Shown here piece by piece: positions 1 through 10,056 of a stretch of DNA of 64,000 nt (positions are counted from its first letter, which is position 1; each line of letters begins with the position of its first letter). Location of the stretch: NCBI GenBank assembly GCA_010094025.1, contig ML991804.1, positions 1 through 64,000 of the forward strand, read 5' to 3'. The DNA comes from Viridothelium virens. Taxonomy: Eukaryota > Ascomycota > Dothideomycetes > Trypetheliales > Trypetheliaceae. Made by a program: the position numbers and the translations under genes. The notes under the pieces are model-generated. The model saw only the letters and a list, made by a program, of their open reading frames with translations. It was not told where the DNA came from and ran no database searches.

Positions 1-680
1 TGTTATGAGCCTATACCCCCTGGTACAAGCACGGCTTGTAGCAGGTACGTAGAAGGGTCTCAGGGGTTTTTTACGTAGGAGCGGAGTGTCAAGGATCCAA
101 TGATGTAAGAAGGGTTACTAAGCTTTGAACAACTTGGTAATAAATAAGGGCTTGTTCAATCCAGCTCGTAACTAACTGTAGGTACAGTTTTGGTATGATA
201 ATAAAACGCGAGGGAGTCAGTTAAGCTGGTTCCCTCCTACATATATATATACTTGTGATCTTTCTGATCACAACTGTTATCCTTCTGATCAGATCTTTAC
301 TGATCTTGGGTTGATTATTACTGATCAGTGTGATAACCCGTGATCTGTGGGTGATCACCCTAGATCGCTCTATCCTGATCTGTGGCTTATCACCACTAAT
401 CAGTCACGTGACCTTTACTCGTTACGACCTTTCTGCGGAACGCTTGCAGCAAGTACAAAGGAGATGGCGTTCAGCCTTGACGCGGCTGGGTCGTAACACC
501 TACAGTTAATTATAAGCTAAATTAAATAAGACCTTATTTATTATTAAGTTGTTCAAAGCTTAGTGACCCTTCTTACATTATTGGATCCTTAACACTCCGC
601 TCCTACGTGAAAAACTCCTGAGACCCTTCTACGTACCTGCTACAAGCCGTGCTTGTACCAGGGGGTATAGGCTCATAACA
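1..680. mobile_element. Foldback / long-TIR element, non-coding
   Basis: The first 680 bases begin TGTTATGAGCC and end GGCTCATAACA. The outer 60 bases of the two ends are exact reverse complements, and the match continues inward to about 185 bases per arm (about 1-185 and 496-680) with growing divergence. Most inner differences are A or T in the right arm. The middle (about 186-495) has no open frame but carries a dense cluster of TGATC motifs (250-400). This fits a non-autonomous inverted-repeat DNA element. The family is not assigned, and because the window starts at base 1 I cannot see a target-site duplication on the left. Confidence 0.75.
250..400. repeat. TGATC motif cluster inside the TIR element
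   Basis: About eight copies of TGATC, several as the palindrome TGATCA, occur in 150 bases in the middle of the inverted-repeat element. Motif clusters of this kind inside TIR elements can be transposase-binding sites; here that role is inference. No coding frame overlaps them. Confidence 0.5.
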
Positions 681-688
681 TATATAAA

Positions 689-1620
689 AAGGTTACTAAG
701 CTTTAAATAACTTATAAAAAATAAGAACTTATTTAATTAACTTATAACTAATTATAAAATATAATATTATAAATAAGATGTAAAAAAACCTCAGCCAGAG
801 GGTAATATAATGCTTTCCTTTATACTTACAGTGATGTAGCCTACTTAATTACCCTCCTGCTATACTTATATTTAAGTAATAATACTTAATATTAAGCATT
901 ACTGTTTAATATTAATTAATTTAGGCTGCTATTAATTATTTAGTTAAACTTTGGTTTTTTTATTTTTATACCTTATTATAATATTCTATGTGCTATTAAC
1001 CTTATTGTATTTTGCAGCAATTATAATTATAATATTACCCCCTCTCTTTTTTAGGTTTATTTTTAAACCTTTATAATTCTTTATGCCTTTTTAATTTATA
1101 AGTAGTATTAATTATTGTTATAATTTAGTATTTTTTATTAAATTTTTTAATTTTATTATAATTAATAAATGCAATATATATATTAAATATAATTAGGTTT
1201 ATAAAGTCTACCTTTAGTTTAATAATTATAATACTTACCTTCTTTATAAACAGTAATACAACTTTAAATTATTATACGGCTAAAGCTATTTTTATAAAAA
1301 AAAAAATATTAAAAAACTTAAGTGCATAAAATTAGAATTTTTAACCCCTTTTTTTAATCCCATTATTTTTACTTTTTTTTTATTTACTTAGGGGGTATTA
1401 AACAATTATTTTTTATTCTTTTAGAATCTTTTTATTATTAGTAAGCTTTTCTTTAATACTGTTATATTTTTTTTTTATACTTAAATTATTTTTTTTTTTA
1501 ATTTTTAAGTATTTTTTAAGTTTAGGTATTCTTTCCACTTTATTAAGTATTTTTTATTTTATTTTTTTGCAGGATTTTTTTTATTTTAAATTTATATTTT
1601 TTTTTATCATGATTATTGTT
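689..1620. repeat. AT-rich RIP-like block with decayed repeat copy
   Basis: Composition drops to almost pure A/T over about 900 bases, with a sharp return to mixed sequence near 1620. The first part (689-760) aligns in direct orientation with bases 113-180 of the neighbouring element: GGTTACTAAGCTTT is shared, and later positions differ almost only as G-to-A and C-to-T. That is the signature expected of repeat-induced point mutation acting on a second copy. Nothing in 760-1620 is coding. The remaining identity of the decayed sequence cannot be read. Confidence 0.7.
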
Positions 1621-2554
1621 CTAATATTATGCGATATCTTCCTGAATGGTCCCAAACAAAGGTCCACCACAGGAGAACGACTTAAAAGTCCATGAAAAGG
1701 ACAAGTATAGATGCATTAGACATTCAATGAATAATGGGCCCAGAAATGGGAGTGAGCAAAGGGTGGACAGTGGCTGAGCGACCTGATGGGAAGATGAGCT
1801 GGAGTGAGCCGCTTGAGAAAACTCTTAATGAGTCCGAACTACGGTACGTACCTCTCCTGCCAGGCCTGCCTAAAGGGTGTGAAAACATCTAAGGGTCCTT
1901 TTCTACAAATAGTAAATCCAGTTACCAATTCTCCAGCACATAGAATACCCGAACAAGAACAATGTTTAATAAATGGGGCAGGCGTCTAAGGGGTAGGGAA
2001 CGGCCGCCTCACCCTCAAGTCCTCAACTCACATTCCCACAATCAATTTGGATGGGCTAAGATATATTAGGACTAGCTTCGTACTACTGCGACACTGCCAC
2101 AATTCTATTAAAATCGTGTTGACTGCACAACAAGGCCCTTCGCTACGATTTAAATTTGCATAGACTTAGACGCCATCATGATTTAATCCCTGATTGTCGA
2201 AGAGGACTTTGAAAAGCCATCAATGATCCCTTTCACACCATAGAAGTAATATTTCCCCGCACTTAATCAACCAGGAGTCTGCTCGTGTGACATATACACT
2301 GACTGCTATTCCCTCAAGTGATACGAAATACACCATTTACAATATTTGGCAGTGAAATCTGGTTTTTCTTGTGGTTATAAGGATCCTATGTCTCATCTCT
2401 GACCCTCAATCAATGAAATGTGTTGAAGTCTGTCGCTCTGGGGACTTCCCAAAACGGCAAGATCTGAAGGTCGATATGCAAAGAAAGAATCCCTCCGATC
2501 ATCCGATGTCCAGTGTCCCACAGGCCCACAGAGATAGCTTGAGTTTGAGTTACA
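1621..2554. other. Gene-free stretch between AT block and caspase-like gene
   Basis: Normal base composition. The only open frames are short (61-73 codons) with no recognisable domain and no splice sites that extend them. I see no gene, RNA or repeat here. Confidence 0.5.
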
Positions 2555-4213
2555 TTAATTTGAGCGTGTTCTGCGCTTTTTTGGACGTCTGATCATTAGT
2601 TCTACGTCTTCATGTTCTTGATGCTCACGTGAACGCTTTCTCGAGCCCGTACTATCAGTACTTTGCTTCTCTATAGTGTCATCGCCACTTATAGTCCCAT
2701 CGGTTCGTGCAGGTGTCGCAAGGCCTGGAATCCCTGGATCTGTTGATGTGGCACGTAGTTGAGGTGAGGCCCCAGCTTGAAATACGGCAGTATCTACCTC
2801 TAAAGTCGGCCTTTGCGGTGTAGTCGCGATATCGGGGATCAGCGCGACGCTCGAAGCGACGACAAACTCAGCAGGATTCATCAATGGCGTCAACAGCGAA
2901 CCGGCTCGCCGTCGTAAATTATTCACGGCCCAACGCCACCGATCTTTTGGGAATAAGCGGATACGACTTGATTTGTTTTCGAGCTCGACTTCGTGTAACT
3001 CTTGGTCTCTATGATCCCATACGAATCCGGTGAAGTCATCGGCCAACTTGTGTATGTCTTCGAGGGATTGGTAACGGTTGAAGTATAGTCGAAAATCAAG
3101 CCATTCTCCCGGTGTCGAATGATCTGTAGACTCTTGTGTCTGGGTTTCGTTTGGAACAGAGCTTGAGGTAGAAGTCCTTGGGGTGATGAAGACATGCCTT
3201 CTACTTGTGAGGCGCTCCCGAAGGGAAAGAGAGATATGCTGCTCCTTATTGGTATCAAAATGTTCGTAGTTGCTTATTCTGTTTTTGAGTTGCATAGTTG
3301 AGAACCCTTGCGGATGTTCTTCGGCCATTCTCTTCAATGCCCAGATTAGAGCTCGCGTGAAGGAGGTGTAGCCGGGCGGCGGCGTTGTCTCACCCTTTTC
3401 ACAGGCTCCAAGGAATTCGAATGTGTGGTATCCACGGTCCATCCGCAGTAGACCAGCGTGACAACAGTCAAATATTAAAAGGATGTCGGCGTTTTTTCCT
3501 TGTAGCCCCTTTTCAGCATTGTTCCAGACCAACGTATTGTTCGGGTTCTTCATAGCCTTCTGCGCCGTGGATCTGCGTCAAAGGGTGAGAGCATGCCTAC
3601 AATATCTAGGGTCGTTGACATACTCTCCGAGCTTGAGCCCACCATCTGCTTCTGGGCTCTCATCTTCCCAACCATGACCAGCGTAGTAGACAACATATAG
3701 AGCATTCTGGCCTTCAAAGTCATAGTAGAAGTTTTGAATCGCATGCTCAACTTGAGTCCCGGGAAGATGGACGCTCTTGGAATTGATCACGCATGTACGA
3801 GTGTCGGCCGCGAAATTCATTTTGAAAACTGACTCGAGATCGCGAACCTTAGAAGCTGTCAGTTTCAGCCATTTAATTCCTTTCCAAAATATGAACAGTG
3901 TAGTACAAAGGCTCTCCTCTCCCGTGTCTGTGGAACTGACCTCTTGGACAAGACCGTCCATATCCGACTCTTCCCAATATAGGGTCAGCACCACAATCTT
4001 TCCATGCTGGACGTTTTCAGTCAGTGGTTTGTGGTGTTTGGTGAACTCTTGTTGCATGTTACGCAGATGCTCCTCGGTTGCATTCAATGCTTCTGCATAG
4101 GCTGCCTCGGATTTGTCGCTGGCAAGAGTGTCGAGGCCATGGCTGCGGGCATCATTGACCTGGGACTCCATTGTTTGTGAGGCGGTACTACGAAGCACGT
4201 CCCGGCTATGCAT
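2555..4213 (-). CDS. Caspase-like (metacaspase-type p20) protease
   Basis: Two exons, 4213-3624 and 3572-2555, joined by a 51-bp GTATGT...GCAG intron (3573-3623), give 535 residues. The join is in phase and restores the peptidase fold. The catalytic His lies in YYAGHG (His180) and the Cys in DCCHAG (Cys234), on either side of the intron. The N-terminal 65 residues look helical and the core begins at about residue 72 (KIVVLTLYW). The C-terminal half (about 300-535) is poorly conserved and ends in a basic tail (KRSREH...RRPKKRRTRS) that resembles a nuclear localisation signal. Caspase-like clan CD proteases cut after Arg/Lys or Asp and act in programmed cell death or protein turnover; the substrate here is unknown. 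It lies close to the AT-rich block in an accessory region with Helo-like and SLATT genes. Classical fungal metacaspases carry a Pro/Gln-rich N-terminus that is absent here, so this is the shorter caspase-domain type. Confidence 0.85.
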
Positions 4214-4618
4214 CGATTCAAGGGTAATTGGTCTTAGTTATACCACGAATCAAGGGGCCTGCGGTTCTTCGCAGATCGCGCGAGGCTGCGAGTTAAGCAG
4301 CGTAGATCTGCTCCGCCCTATCTGAATCCATTGCCTTGTACGGTGACACGCTTTTAATGCTAGCAGCCTAGCACAGCCAAGGCCGATTTTCAGCTTTGCA
4401 AAGGTCAGACGTCGCGGCGCACTGGCGCAGCATCCAATAGAATGAAAATAGTTTGCGAGGTTGATTCGCTTGCTGCCTTATTAACTGCAAAGGTGTCGCC
4501 CCAGAAGTCTGCCTTACCGGCCTCGTAAGGTTTGACTTCTATATAAATGTATTCGCGGAAGAGAATTCACTCGTCCATACCGTAGGGAATCTAAGTTGTT
4601 TGTGACAAGGTGCTGAAT

Positions 4619-5101
4619 ATGGCTTCGGCAACTGTCGAGGTTCCGGAAAATCTACAGATAACTCAAGACTTGGCAAAGGATCTCATTGAGGACCACTCTG
4701 CCGAGGTATGCACATTGGAACGCCTAGAGGGGATTTCAATCTTTGACAGCTGAACAATCTTTAGACAGCCACAAGCCTCAAACCTGGAAGATCATTTGTG
4801 CCATCTCGAAAAGCAGCCGCAGTAAGTACTTTCATACAACTTCTAGTCTCGATTTTGAGCTAACAAATGCAACCAGTATCCTCGAACGCTTGAGAAGACC
4901 GATAGAGCGCAATACACAGCAAGGCCCTATGGACCTGTGATGAATGTAACCATTATTAATTTTCGCCAAGATGCGAGTGGGCGGTGGCTGTACCAAGCTC
5001 AGGATACCGATAACAAACCGGTGAAGAAAGAAGGCAAGAATGAGCCTGAGTGGATACCTGAGACAAAGCTGAGAAAGCTTCAACCGGCGACAAGTGGGTA
5101 A
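4619..5101 (+). CDS. Small hypothetical protein, three exons
   Basis: ATG at 4619 opens three exons, 4619-4705, 4765-4821 and 4877-5101, with phase-0 introns (GTATGC...TTTAG and GTAAGT...ACCAG). The product is 122 residues. Exon 3 carries the only domain-like part: a beta-rich stretch with spaced aromatics (NVTIINFRQD, GRWLYQAQD, EWIPETKLRKL) that recalls small SH3/Tudor-like folds, but I do not recognise the family. Clean splice sites in one phase argue that it is real. It starts 405 bases from the caspase-like gene on the opposite strand, so the two could share a promoter. Function unknown. Confidence 0.5.
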
Positions 5102-5549
5102 TGGCGCAAGGCTGTAAGGCAACGAGGCTGGGCGGTTGCGATAGGCATCTTCAGGCTGCAAGGCTGCAATAAGAATCCACAGGCTGTAAGGCTTCCTTGG
5201 CAATTGGGGCGAGATTATAAAGCAGCTTATAGAATGATATGGATGCTCTGTATTGTGAGACTTTCGGGGAGCGAGGTATGGAGAAGCGTAGATACTCTAT
5301 CATTGTTCTTGAAAAATGGAGTGGTCAGTCGATATTGAATCAAAAGCCGCGGTTTGCGGAGACGATGACACATTACGAAACCCCTCCACGCCGGGCTCAG
5401 AGTCTCGACCCAAGGACGAGCCAAATGTTTCACGACGTGAGATACTTGATTATACGATATTTCTTCCAGGCTAATTCCAATCCAAGTCGATCGTGTAACG
5501 GCCTTGCTCAGATGGATCCCGTGGAGATTGAAAAGGGCAAGGGCTGGAG

Positions 5550-6630
5550 ATGATGGCCAAAAGCTGCGGGCGCCGGAAGTATTTGTTCGAAAGCGTACGT
5601 GCCCCGTGCCGCAACGTTACTAGTATTGACCTGGTACGGAGTCGGAGAGTGATTCCCTCTAAGAGATGATTTTACTCGAGCTGTGGAGTCAGGGAAGTGC
5701 TAACCTCCTCAAGTTCAGGATTGTCCCGTGGGATACCCTCGGTTGGCTGCTTTCCTGGATAGCGATGAGAATTTCATGGTATACCGTAGGTTTGGTTATG
5801 CCGCAGCAAGACTACTACTGCACAAGCAAGCAGATCTGCAGAAGCTGGAGGCAGCCATGATAGAAATGGATGAGGACGAGGAACTGGAGAGGCCAGGCTG
5901 CCTGCAAAGCGTTGATTTGGGTGATCTTTCAAGCCCCAGGGCTAGACTAATGAAGGATTTGGAAACAAAATTTGACGAATGGGGTAAGGTCTCAAGGAAA
6001 ACTCGCAAGATAATTAATGCTGAGACCTGATCAGGTAAGCTACTCAGTACGGCCAAGGAATTGAGCTCCATGTCGCGGCCCGCGGAATCAGAATATCAGA
6101 GTGTTCGGAACTATATCCAATCCACGCGCCCGCTGTGCGAAGGTGAGGAACCAAGAATTGACTGTAAGGAAGATCTAGTCACGCTTCGTCGTGGCAGGGA
6201 ATACGCTTGGCTAGATGTCACTATCGAACACTTCTTAAGGTTATTCAGGTGCCGTGTAATTGACTATATCTTTCGTTCTAACGAGACCCAACGAAAGGCG
6301 GATGATGATGACAAGAGCCCGATCTACTATACTCGAAGCCGTATCGAACGTCTGGTTCTCTTGATTATCACAATGACGATCGTGGCCTTGCTTGTTGTGC
6401 CTATCTATTTGCTATACCATTTAACGAATGGTATACAGCAAGGTTCTCACACTACAGCGGTCTCAATCGGCACTTTTCTCGCATTCACGCTGGTCTTTTC
6501 AGTGATAATGGCTTTCTTCACCAGCGCCAAACGGCATGAGATCTTGGGAGCTGCTGCTGCGTATTGTGCTGTTCTGGTCGTATTTTTCGGTAACGCTCAG
6601 GTCATCGTTTCCCCAGGACCAGGAACCTAG
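5550..6630 (+). CDS. DUF6594-type membrane protein
   Basis: Exons 5719-5983 and 6035-6630 join across a 51-bp intron (GTAAGG...ATCAG) in phase, to read DEWGKLLSTAKEL. A first exon at 5550-5594 (ATG at 5550, intron 5595-5718 with a GTGCTAACC branch site) fits in phase but is less certain. The full product would be 301 residues. The pattern is that of fungal DUF6594: an N-terminal GYPRLAAFLDSDENF block, then KEDLVTLRRGREYAWLD, then YYTRSRIERL, and three C-terminal membrane helices (LIITMTIVALL, FLAFTLVFSVIM, AAAYCAVLVVFFG). The family is widespread and expanded in Pezizomycotina and has no established function. The long soluble part probably faces the cytosol. Confidence 0.8.
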
Positions 6631-7752
6631 CTCAGCTTGCAAGAGAACAAGGCATTTGATCAATACTCCAAAATGCGTCCTAAAACATTTTAACCTTTAA
6701 GCAACTCTTTTCCTCTGCTTATCAACATCATAGAGTATGCGTACGAGGCGATCTTAGTAAATTAAGCCAGCTGTGTGACATTGTTTGGATACAGCAAATC
6801 ACTCGCACAGAAGCTACAATAAACATACACTAAGCGGGACTGGACGAAGCATGCTGGATATTGCGACGATGTCCACTCGCCTTCAAGCTCTGACTGCGAC
6901 TATTCCCTTCTGCGCGCAGTAGGCCCAGGAGGGTGGTGCAAAGGCTGATCTGTCAATTCTGAAACCCACATATGAGGGCTTCCGTACCAGTATTTCTAGG
7001 ATTTCGTGCCGGACATGATCCACAGTAGCACTGCAAAAGTATTCGCGATTCAGTCTCTCACGCTAAACTAGCAGAGAAAATTTCATCCCCTAGTCGGTCT
7101 TGTCCTTGTTATCATTTAACTGGGGAACCTCCAGTGGAAATTCATCGTGATGCTCTTTGCTAATTGGCGTGGTGGAAAATATCGAGACTCGATGGTGAAT
7201 CAGTGTTGTAAGAAATAGTAAAATAGTAATTCACTACTATTTACCAATAGTAATTACTAAATAGTATCATTATTTACTTTTACTTTTACTATTACTATCA
7301 AATTTCAAAAATCATTACTATTACCATTTAGTGTTACTAATACAAAAATTGCCTTACTACGTTACTATTACTAAGTAAAGTAGTAATTACTTAGTAAATT
7401 TACATCACTGCGGTGACAGTGGTGGATGGGAGTAATTCATCCACCGTGAGAGGCGACACGGACCAATATTAGGGACAGCGATGCCTCGTGCATGAGAATT
7501 CAATGCAGGTAGATATTTGTCACTAGTTCAGTACTAACACGGGAAACATATGAAATCAGAGAATGGCAATCCTCCGCATCAAACGGTCAATTTGTGCACT
7601 TGAGTATTTCGCCTTCATGGTGAGACTAACTCTGCCCAGTCAAAAAGGTCTGAGTGCTGGAGGCTTGAGAACATCGAACAAGGCCAAAATTTTCGTTTGA
7701 CACCCCCCGCCTTATGCAGAGTAGAGTAGCTACCTAAGATATTCCAAGTCCT
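6631..7752. other. Gene-poor spacer
   Basis: No coding frame is supported. The only structured part is the AT-rich TAGTAAT-like repeat listed separately at 7207-7410. Confidence 0.5.
7207..7410. repeat. Degenerate TAGTAAT / ATTACTA satellite
   Basis: About 200 bases are built almost wholly from short A/T/G/C-poor words such as AGTAAT, TTACTA and ATTACTATT, in both orientations, so that the tract can fold on itself. It stops at the sequence CACTGCGGTGAC. It may be a minisatellite or the inside of a decayed inverted-repeat element. It lies about 350 bases beyond the 3' end of the ankyrin gene. Confidence 0.6.
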
Positions 7753-10056
7753 CTACAAACTCCAGTTTGGCCCTTCAATCTCAACTTCTTCGACATCTTT
7801 CGCCAGCGAGATTCGCTCGCCTTCTTGCCAGACATCTCCTGCATTGCGCTGTCCATGTGCCTCCCTCATTGCATCCAGCAGATCTTCTCCAGTAGAAATC
7901 TCCGCTTCATGCCAACTCGCTTCGCTGAAGCTCTTCCAGCTCTCGCCGCTGCCGTCTGAGCTCGTAGGGCTGGCGTGGTTCTCATGGACTAAGCTATTGA
8001 GAAGGTGTTCAAATCCTTCGACAAAGCCCTGGGGTGCCCCAATTCTAGCTTCTGCTAGCTGTTTAGCAGTGAAGCCATCTGCGTTCTTCGCTTCGATTTC
8101 AACATCCCGAAGCCGTGCTCGTGTGAGAAGCGCGAGTAGTTTGATGTCGCTCTGCCCTGCCGCAAAGTGAAGGAGAGTGTCAGAATATCTTGTCTTCTTG
8201 GTAACATCCGCGCCGGCGTTGATCAGCTGCGTAATGGCCTCGTGGGAGTTGTTGTAAATGGCAGACCACAGTGGAGGCTCGTCGCTTCGGCTCGTCAGAT
8301 TGAGATCGGCACCTGCTTGAATAAGATATGCAAGGGCGGCAGCGCAGTTGTTCTCGGCAGCGCATCGGAGCGCAGTGTTGCCGTAAAAATCTCTGGCGTT
8401 TAGGTCGACCGCCTGGTTCCCAGAACAGTAGGCTAGCAGTTGCTGAATACAAGGCACCGAGTTGCGCATTGCAGCGAGATGGAGAGGGGTTCGCTCTTCG
8501 CGTGCTGTTTTCAGGAAGGGATTGGCTCGATGCTGGAGAAGCATGGACACGAATGCAGATTCGCCCCGGCGTGCTGCCCAGTGAAGAGCTGTCCAACCAT
8601 CGGCGTCCCCAGTGTTGATACTTTCAGGATTGAGCTCGATTGTTTTGTCGAGGCTACTGTCCTCAAGGCCGATCAAGACACGGTGCAGCTGGGTGAAGTT
8701 GCGCCCCTCAAAGAAGTCGCTACCTGGAAAGAGTACAGAGAACATTTCGGCTTTGTCTGTAGGGGCTCGGAGATGTAGGATATTTCGCCAAGCGATCTCC
8801 ACCGCTGTAGTCCCTGTGTAATCTTCCCATTCGGGATCGGCGCCAGCATTGAGAAGTAATTGACAAACCTTGACGAATGCGTGTTAGAAAAGTGTGATCT
8901 GATGTATACGACCACCGTTCTCACGAACCTCGACTTGACCATGATCCGTTGCAAAGTGCAATGGACTCCATTTTCCCTCGCAATGGATGTCCATGGGTGA
9001 TGCGATCTTTGCTGTAAATAGTCGTTGTAGACCTTCAAGATCACCAAGTCTGCTAAGCGTAAAGATTTGGCTCATCTCAGGCACTGCTCTCCTCGTTTTC
9101 AGATTAAGAGACGGTGAGCCAAAATTGTCGACCTGTAGGTTCAGAGATATAATCCTATTCATGAACCACCTGGGGAAAAAATATGTCATACGAGATCTGG
9201 TGGCTTTCTGTTCGAGGCATCCTGAAAAGCTGCATCTTTGGCTCAACAACAGCTTGCCAGAGTATCCGTAGAACAGTTGACCGGTGACATTTTCCATTAT
9301 CGCTGGCACCTTGTACCTCTGTATATTGTGGCAAACACAAGGACATCCAGGTGGGCATTTCTTGACTGCGACGTGCCTAGTCACTTCCAGCGCGACTGGC
9401 CGCCCTCGCTCACGATCACCAGCTTTCCCAGCAACGTCCGATCCACGGTTAGGTGCCATCTTATCCTGCGTCTCGTATCTGTCAAGCTTTTCCATCAAAG
9501 TCGACATCATGTCGTGCGTGCGTGAGGTTTCTGATGCAAGGTTTTGGAGGTCGACGATCAACTTATTGGTAGAGGCACTAGGACGCGATTCAATACTATT
9601 GTTTGCCACCGGTGATTAGCTGCGCATGACTTACTTCGTGTTTGCCTCCATGGCCAAGGAAAGATCCGCTCTGATGACTCTGAGACTTGTTTGCAGTTCA
9701 ATGACGTGTCCCCTATCTTTGAGCCAGAGGAAGCGCTCGCGTCTACCAATGTGCCAGGAATCGCCATGGGGGCTCAATCTTGTCCACCGAGAGAGGACTG
9801 CTCGAACCTCCTCAAGCTTGCTGCTTGCTTGAATGAGGAAGCGCGGGATAGAGTTACCTTTGTCCAAGTTTACCGTACTCCGAAATTGAAAAGTATCTCT
9901 AATATCTTGCAGGACAAAATTGAGATTACTGACTTCATTGGCAAGAGCTAAAAGCTCATTTGGCGCTGATTGAAGACTATTAATCAATTTAACAAGAGAC
10001 TTCGTAATGGATATGCCCTCGACGCAGAGTGAAATGATGCCAATTGCTTCGGCCAT
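7753..10056 (-). CDS. Helo-like N-terminal domain plus ankyrin-repeat protein
   Basis: Three exons, 10056-9635, 9595-8929 and 8868-7753, give 734 residues. Intron 1 is very short (39 bp, GTAAGT...AATAG); intron 2 is 60 bp with a TTCTAACAC branch site. Residues 1-120, starting MAEAIGIISLCVEG, have the pattern of the Helo-like N-terminal domain found at the start of fungal STAND/NLR-type proteins (EVSNLNFVLQDI). Next come a linker and a Cys-rich patch (CPPGCPCVCH). From about residue 310 there are ankyrin repeats (SPLHFATDHGQVEV, WTALHWAARRGE, TPLHLAAMRN, NTALRCAAENN, TLLHFAAGQ), then an acidic tail. No NACHT or NB-ARC ATPase lies between, so this is a minimal sensor-like form. Helo-type domains in this group can insert in membranes or signal in incompatibility. 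A role in non-self response is inference from architecture. Confidence 0.85.

Noticed and set aside
5101-5205. Repeated AGGCTG(C/T)AAGGC words after the small hypothetical gene
   Set aside because: Only three or four imperfect units with uneven spacing; too little to call a repeat array.
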